A stretch of DNA of 64,000 nucleotides from Porpolomopsis calyptriformis (lineage: Eukaryota; Basidiomycota; Agaricomycetes; Agaricales; Hygrophoraceae), in assembly GCA_951640195.1 (NCBI GenBank), contig OX621174.1, positions 1,426,001-1,490,000 on the forward strand, in the 5' to 3' direction. The notes under the pieces are model-generated. The model was not told the origin of the DNA, did no database searches, and was given only the letters and a program-made list of their open reading frames with translations. How positions within the stretch are numbered: the stretch's first letter is position 1; every line of letters begins with the position of its first letter. Shown piece after piece: positions 46,621 to 56,290 of the stretch. The position numbers and the translations under genes are program-made.

Positions 46621-47361
46621 TCAAACTTGGGCGGTGTCGGTCGTTTCGTCTTCCGAGGCCTGAGTCGGGATTTCCTCGGTGGTGGGGGCCTCGATAGCCA
46701 CCGAGGGGGAAGCGGCAGGTTCGACTTCCGAAGTTGCTTCAATGGGGGAGGGGGCTCGGACTGTCGCGACGTCATCATCGTCATCGATCGGGTATTCTAG
46801 GTTGACGTTGATGGGGTATTCGACCGTTCTTCCGTACTCGATTAAAGTTTCCATCGTCGCGAGGTCTCGTTGGGCTCGGAGGAAATCCTCCCTGGAGAGC
46901 CGTTCAGACCTCCGACTTTCTTCTACGAGCTTGACGATGATGGCGCGGGTGGTGACATCGTAGCAATCGACCCATGTTTTCTTCTTCTGACGTTGAAGCT
47001 CCCAAACTTTCAACTCACTTTCGTCCCAACGATTCTTCCAAAATAATGCGCTTTTCTCTGACGCTTTGAGTTCGGCTTTCAGAACTTCGCGTTCTTGACG
47101 AAGTTCACGGTTCCAGTTGCTGACGCTGTTACTATGAACCGTGAGACGGGAGATGGTGACGGCGGGGTCTTCGGGGGGAGGGGTCTGAATGGTATAGAAG
47201 TCTTCCGCATGTGTGCGAGCTTGTCGACGTAGTTGTCGAGGAGAGGAAGCAGAGGTAGAGGGACCAGGAGTGGGAGAGCGGAGGGTGGATGAGGGAATCC
47301 GTCCAGAACGTCGGATGGCGACTTGAGGAGAGGGGGATCGTGTGGATCGTGTAGCGGGCAT
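46621..47361 (-). CDS. Third ORF (ORF3) of gypsy B, coiled-coil acidic protein
   Basis: Intact, 246 residues from ATG 47361 (MPATRSTRSPSPQVAIRR); stop 35 nt before the 3' LTR. It has a basic Ser/Pro-rich N-terminus, a charged coiled-coil segment (RELRQEREVLKAELKASEKS, then WDESELKVWELQRQKK), a helical middle (AIIVKLVEESRRSERLSRED) and an acidic tail (IDDDDDVATV...SEDETTDTAQV). It starts 133 bp after the pol stop. Colinear with the ORF3 of element A. No membrane helix, signal peptide, nuclease or chromodomain. Its place is where env or accessory genes sit in other LTR elements; function unknown. Confidence 0.85.
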   Translation of the reverse strand: MPATRSTRSPSPQVAIRRSGRIPSSTLRSPTPGPSTSASSPRQLRRQARTHAEDFYTIQTPPPEDPAVTISRLTVHSNSVSNWNRELRQEREVLKAELKASEKSALFWKNRWDESELKVWELQRQKKKTWVDCYDVTTRAIIVKLVEESRRSERLSREDFLRAQRDLATMETLIEYGRTVEYPINVNLEYPIDDDDDVATVRAPSPIEATSEVEPAASPSVAIEAPTTEEIPTQASEDETTDTAQV

Positions 47362-47493
47362 GGTAAAGTTGTTGAGGGGTGTATAATTTGGATCGTGAAG
47401 GGAAGTGGAGACGTCCGGCAGTTTATAAGGAGTGGTTCTAAAAATAGAGGTCAATTCTTGACAGACGAGATGATGACAAACGAATGAATAGAA

Positions 47494-50400
47494 TCAAGTC
47501 GCCGTTTGAATTGAGTCTTCGTACGTCTTCACAATTTCCTTGGCGTGTCGTAAGATGTTTGATCGGTCTTCCCAAGTGGCTTCTTCGATCGGATAGCCTT
47601 TCCATTTGACCAAATATTTTCGGCGTCGTTTAGCTCCGGAATGTTGCAGTATAGATTCGACCTCGTATTCTTCTTTGTTTTCAATCAGATCAGGAGGAGG
47701 TCGTGATGTGTCGATGACATCAGGGTGGAGTAATTCATTTCCGACGTTGGGTCTCAGGAGTGAAACGTGAAAGACTGGGTGCAGTCTCCATGTTCCAGGG
47801 ATGTCGATCAGATAAGCAAGGTCTGATATCTTTTTCAAGACCTTGAATGGTCCGGTCTGTCGATTGTCAAGTTTCTTCGAGGGTCGTGTCGTCTTGATAT
47901 TCTTGGTGTCCAACCAGACTAGATCTCCTTCTTCGTAGGAGGGTGAAGGTTTCCGTTTGCGATCGGCGTATTTCTTCATTGACTCCGTTGTCTTTGATAA
48001 GGATTGTTCGGCGTTTTGCTGTGCACGTGTAAGGCGTTCGTGGAAGGTATTTGCTGCAGGCATGTTGCTTTGATCTGGAATGATCGTGGGAAGGTGAGGG
48101 TGACGTCCGTATTCCATATAGAACGGTGATTGTGAAGTGGCAGAGTGTTGCCGATTATTGTAGGCGAATTCCGCAGAAGCAAGCCATTCTGACCAGTCGT
48201 CCTGCATGAAGTTGGTATAGAAACGCAAGTAAACTTCGAGTTCTTGGTTGGTGCGTTCCGTTTGACCATCTGTTTGAGGATGATACGCAGTGGAGAGGCC
48301 GGAGATGATTCCTAAGGAGTTGTTAAGAGCTTCTGTGAATTTGGACGCAAATTGCACTCCGCGATCGGATATGACCTTTTGGGGCCATCCATGATGTTTC
48401 CAGATGTGATTCCAAAAGAGTCTTGCAGCACCTTCTGATGAAAGATTAGAAGTTGTCGGAATGAAATGAGCACGTTTAGTGAAACGATCGACAACAACCA
48501 TTACAGCATCATAGCCTTGTGACTTGGGGAGTTCGACGATGAGATCGACGGTAATTTCCTTCCATGGTTCCGTAGAGGGGGGTATGGGTTGGAGTAGTCC
48601 TGACGGCTTCGAGGGGAAGTTCTTGTTTTGTTGACAAGCGGGGCAGGATCGAACGTAATTGGTGATGTCTTGTGGGGCACCATCCCAAATAAAGTTACGA
48701 AGGACGAGTTCCTTCGTCTTCTCAATGCCAGGGTGGCCAGCGTGGGGGTAGGCGTGGGACAGTCGTATAATATCTGTGCGCAAAGATACTTCCTCCGGCA
48801 CTACTATCCGACCTTCAACATCGCGTACAAGCCCATCGGCTTGGGTCCAAGCGAGTGAGGCATCCTCAAGTTTATCTTGGATCTTCTGTGGGAGTGGGAT
48901 TTTGAAGCGTAATCTAGAGAGAAAGCTTGAATTCGACAATTTGACAATTGAATTTACCCATCGGTCGCGCGCTATCAGAACTTCGTTCTCCACGTCGGCT
49001 TCAACGCCGGGCAAGTAATCCGGGCGCCTGGACAAGCCGTCGGCTTTGTTCTTCCTCCCTGGAACGTATTCAATCTTGAACCCGAACCTGGACAGATACT
49101 CAGACCAACGAGTTTGGCGATTCGATAGGCGAAGATTCTTTGAAAAGTATCGCAAGGCCAAACTGTCCGTCTTGATGAGAATATCGTGTCTTGCTCCTTC
49201 GAGCAGATGACGCCATTGTTTAAAGGAATCAATGATCACCAGGAGTTCTAGATCGTGGGTAGGGTAGTTCTTCTCGGCAGGGGAGGTAGATCTTGAGTGA
49301 TAGCCGACAGGCTTCCAGTGTCCGTCATGAAGCTGAGAGAGTATTCCCGCGATTCCAATGATAGAGGCATCGGTTTCCAAGCAATAGGGGAGATCGCGAT
49401 CAGGAATATGGAGAACGGGCGCGTTCGTTAAAAGGGACTTAATGTTGTCGAAGGCTTCTTGTCTCCGAGGAGTCCATTCCCACACAGTATCATTGTGCAA
49501 GAGTTCATAGAGAGGGGTAGCGATTCTGGAGAAATCCTTGATATATCTCTGCCAAAAGTTCACACTGCCCAAGAAGGATTGGAGTTGTTTCACCGTTTCC
49601 GGAATAGGCTAAGACATGATAGCGTCGACTTTCTTCGGATTGGTGGTGATTCGTCCTTTGGATAAGACGACTCCGAGATAAATGACTTCTTCCTTCTCGA
49701 ACTGGCACTTGACGGGTTTACACGAGAGTCCGTGTTTCTTCATGATATCTAGAGTTTTGAAAGTCCAGTGTCGCAATTCCTGTAAATCGTCTCCACAAAC
49801 AAGCACGTCATCGATATAGATGAAAACATTTCCAGAGTCTAGGACTTCTTTGAATCTTGTGTCGATCATCCGTTGAAAGGTGGCTGGTGAGTTCCGCAAA
49901 CCAAAGAACATGACGGTGGGTTCGAAGGCGCCTGCTTCAGTGATGAAAGTGGCTTTCCATTCGTCGCCTTCCTTGATTCTGACGTTGTTGAATCCCCATC
50001 GGATATCCATGACCGTGAACAGAGAAGCTGTTAGAAGTTTAGGTCGTTGGAGTATTTGATGAAGGAGAGGAAGGGGATAATGATCAGGAACCGTGTGTTC
50101 GTTGAGGTAGCGATAATCCTCGATAGGGCGTAAGCCAGCATTCTTACCTTTAGCGTTCACTTCTTCGGCTTTCTTTCCAAAGAAGAACGGAGAGACTTGT
50201 TTCAATTTGGAAATTCGTATTCGTCCAGTAGATAAGTTTTCGTTGATGAACTTGTGTAAGTGATCCATCTCAAGAGGGGACATTGTGTATTTCGCGCCTT
50301 TGACTGGCCTGAAGGTTTCATCCAGTTCTATGGCGTGGTCGAATTCCGAATGCGGTGGAAGGCGGTCGAAGGATTCTTTGGCAAAGACACTAGAATAGTC

Positions 50401-51186
50401 TTTCCAGTATACCTCCGGTACAAACTTTCGCATATCTTCTTCCACCGTGCTGGCTCGGGATTCATCCGACTTCGATACGCGTCGATTCATGGCCAGCGTG
50501 ACCGATTCCATTCCCAGTGACTCCGCATCTTTCGCTATCCATCGTGGTAGAGGGAAATCTTTGCTATCCAGAGCCAGTGTTGCCTCTTTCCAATCGATGT
50601 TGGGGTTGTGCTTTTTGAGCCACGGGAAGCCGAGGATAATATCCATCTTAGATCCGAGATCGGTCACTTCCAATTGGATCCGTTCATTGTATCCTCCAGG
50701 AGCCTCTAACCAAATATCAATATCATTCTCGATGGGTCCACCTCGGTTTTCAGATCCATCGGCATTCCGTACAGGGATTGGGGTTTCCAATCATGTTAGA
50801 GTGAAATTGTGGCGAGTTGCGAAAGATTCGTCCACGAAATTTCCAGAGGCTCCACTATCAACCAGAGCAGTGGCCGGGACACGTCGACCAGTGTCGGTAG
50901 CTTCAATCCAAACGTCCAAAATGAGTCCGAGATTGCCTTCTTCAAGAGTACCAAGAATTCGAAATAGATTGCATGGAGTGGTGGTACATTCTTGAGTAGA
51001 TACGTCTGTAACGGTAGGCGAAGCGTTCGGACTCTTTAAAAACCCTGTTCTTTCAGTTCCTTGATGAGCTGAGCTTTTCTCTCCTTCGGCCAGCGATCGA
51101 TCCCGCAGTTGTCCACCACTCGAATAGTTTCCTCCGTAGTAGCTGGGGAAACCACCTCGTCGACTCGTTCCGTCTCGATTCCTCAA
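47494..51186 (-). pseudogene. gypsy B pol: protease, RT, RNase H, integrase, chromodomain
   Basis: The protease (ALVDSGASGNFVDESFATRHN) starts the region; the frame overlaps the gag stop at 51185, so gag-pol needs a frame change. RT has TVMDIRWGFNNVRIKEGDEWK and the YIDD box (FIYIDDVLVCGDD). RNase H (CLETDASIIGIAGILSQ), the integrase zinc region and core (VDRFTKRAHFIPT, SDRGVQFASKF, AYHPQTDGQTERTNQELE) and a chromodomain (EYEVESILQHSGAKRRRKYL) follow. Two breaks are seen: TAG at 49611-49609, where element A has TGG, and TGA just above 50790. Otherwise open. Confidence 0.92.
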
Positions 51187-52184
51187 ATACTTCGTCCTCG
51201 ACCTCGCCCTGTGGTTGGTCTTCCTCGTCGTTGTCCGGCAGGGGCACTACTCGATGAACGCGCTGTCGGAGGAGAGGCGAGAGAGGAATTTGGACACTTG
51301 TCCACCCAATGACCTGACTCTCTGCAGCGATAGCAGTTGCCTCGCGGAACGCGCGATATTGATGATGAGGAAGGTGTCTCCTGTTTGACAGGAGCAGAGG
51401 AGGGAGTTCGGGTCGTCATTCGAGCCACGGTCTCCCTGGGAGTATAGTAGTTACTCCGGGGAGCGGCACGACGCTCAAGTGCAAGCTCGAGACGTTGTCG
51501 GTCGAAGACGGAAGCTTTTCGCTTCCAAGCATTAAGGGTGGCGGGGATGGGATCAAGGGCATAGATCTTTTCAAGAATTCCGGGGTTGAGGCCATTCCGG
51601 TAGAAAACTTTGAGCGCGTCATCATTGAATCCAGTTTCGTCTGCGAGAGCTCCGAATCGTACGTTATAATTGTCCACAGTAGAAAGTCCTTGGGTTACCT
51701 TTTGAATTTTGACCTGAGCTGTCACTCTCGCGTCAACGTCTCCGAAGCATTCCTCGAGCTCTTCCATGAAATCCTCGTAATCGGCTCCAACCCACTGAGT
51801 ACGTTTGAACTCTTGGGTCTGCTGTCGGGCCCACGACTGGGCGACTCCAATCTTCATAAACGACAAGACATAGGTAATCTTCTGTCTGTTGGACCATTGG
51901 CTGTCGTCAAGGACTAGACGACAAGCTTGAATGAAGTTGAGACATTTGGCAGCAGACCCGTCGTATTCATCGGGTTTGGCAATCTTGATGGAGGGGGGAG
52001 CAGGTTGTTGAGGTAAAAGAGGCTGTTGGGGTTGTGGAGGAGGTTGGGGTTGTTGTTGTTGGAGCTGGGTAATTAGCTGTTGTTGTTGGGTGATGGTTTG
52101 TTCGAGTTGACGAACAGTGGCCACCAAGGTCGCAATATCAATGGTAGGGGGATTGGTGGGGGCGTTAGCGGACGTTCCTGACAT
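51183..52184 (-). CDS. gypsy B gag with CCHC zinc knuckle
   Basis: 333 residues from ATG 52184 (MSGTSANAPTNPPT). A Gln-rich coiled N-terminal part (QLEQTITQQQQLITQLQQQQ) is followed by KIAKPDEYDGSAAKCLNFIQ, the retrotrans-gag core, knuckle CYRCRESGHWVDKC and an RG-rich end. The frame is also open upstream of the ATG. Sequence is far from gag of element A despite near-identical integrases. Confidence 0.88.
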   Translation of the reverse strand: MSGTSANAPTNPPTIDIATLVATVRQLEQTITQQQQLITQLQQQQPQPPPQPQQPLLPQQPAPPSIKIAKPDEYDGSAAKCLNFIQACRLVLDDSQWSNRQKITYVLSFMKIGVAQSWARQQTQEFKRTQWVGADYEDFMEELEECFGDVDARVTAQVKIQKVTQGLSTVDNYNVRFGALADETGFNDDALKVFYRNGLNPGILEKIYALDPIPATLNAWKRKASVFDRQRLELALERRAAPRSNYYTPRETVARMTTRTPSSAPVKQETPSSSSISRVPRGNCYRCRESGHWVDKCPNSSLASPPTARSSSSAPAGQRRGRPTTGRGRGRSI

Positions 52185-52615
52185 ATTGGTAGATGTCGGT
52201 TGTTGTGGAGTTGTTGGAGCTGTTGGTGTTGGTGTAGGTGTCGCAGAGGAAAGTTGGGAGTAAAGGGAACCGTATCGTCCTGGTGGAGTAGCAGTTCGTT
52301 GATGAACTGGTCTCGTCGCTGGTGTTGAAGATGAAGTGAAGAGTCCTCTTGTTCTTGATCGAGTCCGTGGTCCTAGAGAGGCGGGAGCAGGGGTAGGAGT
52401 AGCTAGCGTTTCTTCAAGGACTGAAGAAAAGGATGGTTCTTGATCTCGAATTGTAGCTGAAAAGGTCGATCTTGAAAGGGGGTCTTCGTAGTGTTCTTCA
52501 ATGTCTGAGTTGTCGGTGGAAGCCAGGATGGAAGTGGGTAAGGGGTAAAGAGGTGATGTCGATGATCACAGTGATGGGGGAGGTTTGGATAAGCAGGTGG
52601 GAGAGAACCAGAAGG

Positions 52616-52626
52616 AAGTCTGATTC
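52616..52626 (-). promoter_or_regulatory. Self-priming primer-binding site of gypsy B
   Basis: GAATCAGACTT (coding strand) one base after the 5' LTR; complement AAGTCTGATTC at 52738-52728 in the LTR, downstream of TATATAAAGAG. Confidence 0.7.
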
Positions 52627-52627
52627 T

Positions 52628-53037
52628 TGTTATAAACCGGTTGTTCGGAACGTGTTTTACTTCGGGTGTTCTGTCCCAAGAGATATAGAGGATGGTTCCA
52701 AGTCCTTGTTATGAGTAGGCTAACGAGGAATCAGACTTAAGGTCTGATACGTACAGAAGTACTCTTTATATACTGACTACTTATCTATGTGAGTCAGTGC
52801 GACATACATGAGGCAGAGATAAGGGTGAGTCATCGTGATCGATGACGAATCATAAAGGGGTTGAAACATAACGGAAATGAAGTGTGTCCGCATATGGGTA
52901 AAGTGCTGGGGAATCCCTGGGGAATCCCGAAGGAAGGTAATGGGGAATCCCGATAACAAATGGGGGGAATCCCAAGATAAGAGATAGGTTTGCATATGAT
53001 AAGATAAAGAAAAAGAAGGAAAATTACGACTGTGACA
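52628..53037 (-). repeat. 5' LTR of gypsy B
   Basis: 410 bp. Confidence 0.95.
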
Positions 53038-53689
53038 TCTACATCCACCACTGGCCTGGCCGCTACTCAGCTAATTTGCTCTGATCTGAATACTGCCCTG
53101 TTGGCCTCAGGAGCTCCCATCGATGCAACTGAAAACTCAAGTATGCCTTGCCTCACCCTAACTATCCCTGCACATCAAAATTCGAATAGTTCATTGCCCC
53201 CAGGAGATGGCGCAGAAGGAGAAACCCTGCGTAAAATGGTTCAAGTAGGTCCCATTTACCACACCTCCACTGCCATTCACCTACTCACATATTCCAGGTC
53301 TTGACAAAGGAGGAGCTTAAGGAGTGGCTCTAGGCTTGCAACATGGCTGCCTCTATCTTGAAAGCTTGGAAGAAAGATGGTCAGTTTTTTTCTTCTTCTT
53401 TTCAGCTTACGACAACTCATTTCCAAACAGATTTGATACAGCTACTCCTTCAAGCACCCAAGACATGCCATCCATCCAAAGAACATATCAAGGACATTGT
53501 ATCAAAGGTACATTTTTATTGTACTTGTATTCAACTTGCTTCTAATGTGCACCAGCGCAAGATGAAAAATATGGCCCACAAGACATTGTCAAAGGTGTAG
53601 ATTGCGCCTTCTCCTGTTCTCCTGATCGCTCTCATCTATGTATACATTGTGTCATATGTCTACTATCCTGCAATCAACTGCCCTGGCCA

Positions 53690-53905
53690 CACTTTTGAAA
53701 TTTCTGCCTGACTTAAACATGACCTAAACATGACATTTATCAGACTCAAATGACTCTTTGCTAACTTCCACACGACTTTCATTTGACCCCCCCTGATTTT
53801 TTTCCTAACTTCCTAGCAACTTTTCCTAGACTATCAAGACTATGGCGAGACTGGAATTGACTTTCACAGGACTTTCACAGGACTTTTACAGGACTCCGAT
53901 ATGTA
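53690..53905. repeat. Cluster of TGACT/GACTTTCA motifs
   Basis: Repeated TGACTTT, TGACC and GACTC motifs end in a short tandem (GACTTTCACAG, GACTTTCACAG, GACTTTTACAG at ~53863-53895). They may be subterminal repeats of the Plavaka element. Confidence 0.45.
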
Positions 53906-54080
53906 GGATGTTCCATGTGCACATTTATTTTTCTGCAGCACCCACAGCTCACAAGGATCATGCAAGTTATTTCTGTAGCAACTGTGAAGGACAAAAACTA
54001 TTGAAAAATAGCAGTAAAAGTAATGCGTGAATTAAGAAAAGGTAGTAAGGTATGAAGTGAGTAGGAACAATAAAGAATGT

Positions 54081-54144
54081 CATATTATGGAAAAATTAGT
54101 GAAAAGTGAAATCATATTATGGAAAAATTAGTGAAAAGTGAAAT
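54081..54144. repeat. Perfect 32-bp tandem duplication
   Basis: Two adjacent identical 32-bp units starting CATATTATGGAAAAATTAG in AT-rich DNA. Confidence 0.85.
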
Positions 54145-54207
54145 AAATGAGCATCGTGTTATGAAGAAATTGGGGAACTAAATGTGTGTCTGTGCTGTAG
54201 TGTGCAT

Positions 54208-55400
54208 TCAGGGGAATATCTGGCAGAATTTCCAGTCAACCAACCAAGGATTGACAATGGGATCAGGAATGATGTCAAAGTAGAAGGCATTGCCCAGTCG
54301 TAATGAAGCATCTTTGCTCAGTGGGACAGATAGTGGGGCTCGGGAAACTGGGTTGTGGGGTTTCATCCTGACTTTGGTTGATGGCCCTGTGAAGCATTCA
54401 GCTGTGGTTTGAAAGGCGGGAGCAGAGTGAGTTCCAGGCTTGAGGATGGGTGAGAAGGTGACCTCACCCTCAGAGTTGGAAGCAAAGAACACTGGCAAAT
54501 GTATATTGATTATTGGTCTAGGAATAGTAATAGAGGACTCACATGCATTTGCCAAGGAGGTGGAAGAGATTCCTATGCCATTATTCATACTTGCCACTGC
54601 TTTGAAGTCATGTGAGATAAGGCAAAGAAGTATGGAATTGATACAACCAACCTGTCTTCAACTTGTTCTTGATATGGACCAGTTGCTTATCCTCTGAATC
54701 TGAGGCCTCACGTTGGCATTTTGAGGATGTTTGAATTTGGACTTGGAGGGAAAAGATTATAAGCATCATGCATGAAAAGGTGTGTCAAGACATTTGCCTT
54801 TTGTGGAGAGCTCATTCTCAGATTCACTCTCATCTATCCCATCAGATTCGTCCTTTTTGTCTGTCTCCACCTTGCTCTTCTCAGATTCTTCAGCCCAGGA
54901 GTTGTACATGCCCACAGGTACAGTTTCCTATAGTGCTATGATACAAGCAATACTGAAATCTAAATGTTTCTATACTTATTAAATGTAGCCTCTCACTGAT
55001 GTAGATGTGTGAATATTCAACTCCACACTTATCCCTCCCTTTGTACCATAAGAGATCTGTTCCTGATGCCTGTTTTGTAATGACTGAAAGCTTCTTGTTC
55101 TCCTTGAATAGAAGTACCTATGATGGTTTGGGTCTACAAGGGCAAGTTGCCATGCTCAGAAAGCTGTTGACATACTGGAATAGGATTGGTAGGAGGTTAC
55201 AAAGGAACATGTCAACCTCTTCATGTATCCAGCTGGGGTCAAACACAATCTCCTCATCATACTTGCCTGAAAGCTTGGCACATCCCTGGGCTTTCATCCT
55301 TGACAAGTCCAACTTTCTGGGAGCCTTGACTCGTTTTAACTCTCTATCAACCTAAAAAGCCATAAGCCTTCCCCTGGGATCACATTCAACAAGTGCTTAC
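54208..55400 (-). CDS. Hypothetical gene fragments (multi-exon, limits approximate)
   Basis: Not recognised. Upstream block (55360-55118) reads MDLSRMKAQGCAKLSGKYDE and EEVDMFLCNLLPILFQYV. A middle acidic block near 54930-54800 contains AEESEKSKVETDKKDESDG. The terminal block (54597-54208) reads TIPRPIINIHLPVFFASNSE, then TLSVPLSKDASLRLGNAFY-like sequence, and ends WLVDWKFCQIFP. The blocks are joined by frame changes consistent with introns. No catalytic motif. It could be a decayed gene of the neighbouring transposon. Confidence 0.35.
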
Positions 55401-55550
55401 ACCAAGACCACAAACAAGGATTACGATGGAGGAGACCTGAACCCAGTTGCTAGTAGCCAAATTTGACACCTTGGATGTTGAGCCTTCCTTTCCCTAAAGA
55501 ATGTTGTTAGGTTGTTATGAAATAAACTTTACCTTTTTACCTTTGATGTT

Positions 55551-55899
55551 TGTTATGTTGGCAGTCAGTACTCAGGTTGCTTAGGCATAAGTCATGAAGA
55601 AATCAGCGCATAAACTAATGGTGACAACGTTGAAGAACAGAACTCAGGAAAGTACAAGTGTTCTGTACTCTACTTATACTCTACCCAGGTCTGGACTGTG
55701 ATTGTGATAACCACGGTGACAATCCATGGAACAGCTGACTAATGCGCAGCTACTGCGGAGCATGTCTTCATTAGCCAATGGCCTTATCACCTCTAATCTA
55801 GGAGAAGATAAGATAAAAGATTAGATAAGGAGAGATAAGGTTAGATAAGATTGAAGATAAGGGAAGTGAGTAAGATGACAAAATGGAGTGGCCGTAACA
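55551..55899 (-). repeat. Probable LTR of truncated chromovirus C
   Basis: Ends TGTTATG...CCGTAACA, about 349 bp (an alternative start at 55513 is possible), just downstream of the pol remnant in its coding direction. TATAAGTAGAG near 55675 on the minus strand could be its TATA box. No partner LTR lies in the window. Confidence 0.45.
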
Positions 55900-56290
55900 T
55901 CACCCTCTCTTCAAATTTGCATCCGCGCAACATTCAGAACAGGCATTGGAGATGTCTTGAACAATCTTGTAATAACCATCATGGCGCATAACAGGGAGAG
56001 ACAGGGAGATGATATTGATATTGTTGACAGATTTCCAGGGCAGACAGAGGAGAAACGAGTTGATACATTTGGAGCACTTGACTGTGGCCATCCAGTCGTA
56101 GAATAGCAGTGATCGCATTGACAGGATTGGTCTCATAGACCCATGCTTGACGAGCAGTTGAAGGCAAACCATCGAAATCATGTTCAAGTAGTCAATCACC
56201 TTCTGTAGGGTGAAATAGGATGAGAACATCGATGTTGTTACTGACCCTTGGTGGTTTGTAGTCCTCGCCAGTGGAGTCCGTGATTGGGTC

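Larger units (their letters stand above)
46176..53037 (-). mobile_element. Ty3/gypsy chromovirus B, full length, with 5-bp TSD
   Basis: A 6,862-bp element has 410-bp LTRs (46176-46585, 52628-53037) and target duplication TCTAC (46171-46175, 53038-53042). The LTRs differ at eight positions, seven of them CpG transitions. It has the same layout as element A. Its integrase, chromodomain and ORF3 are very close to A, while gag and some other parts differ strongly. It is better preserved than A, with an intact ORF3 and few stops in pol. Confidence 0.95.
43854..53600 (+). pseudogene. Partner gene divergent to the transposase, split by solo LTR and gypsy B
   Basis: Not recognised by function. Exon 1 begins MNPFPQFTGFHAGSSD and is cut by the solo LTR; removing LTR plus one ACTCC gives SYTPPTSTTSQPSPSIELLQ, in frame. 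Then come KLEALKEMPAQWITT, SVLWTFEDCKKDPYIGLSE, VYFWTFFPKEWSAAIN, PLLALCSAHWKAEYVLGGLL, SEQFPSIPNAMDLLKSLD and KTCRAAQLICLECGIKTTAYL. At 46150 the exon MQGPTPTPST is cut by gypsy B and resumes at 53043 (TTGLAATQLICSDLNTALL), continuing to MAHKTLSKV near 53600. At least three stops (e.g. TAG at ~44458) make it a pseudogene. Similar long proteins are familiar in mushroom genomes near transposases; I infer it belongs to the same element. Confidence 0.55.

Noticed and set aside
46621..47361. ORF3 as an envelope gene
   Set aside because: Position fits, but there is no signal peptide, membrane helix or cleavage site.
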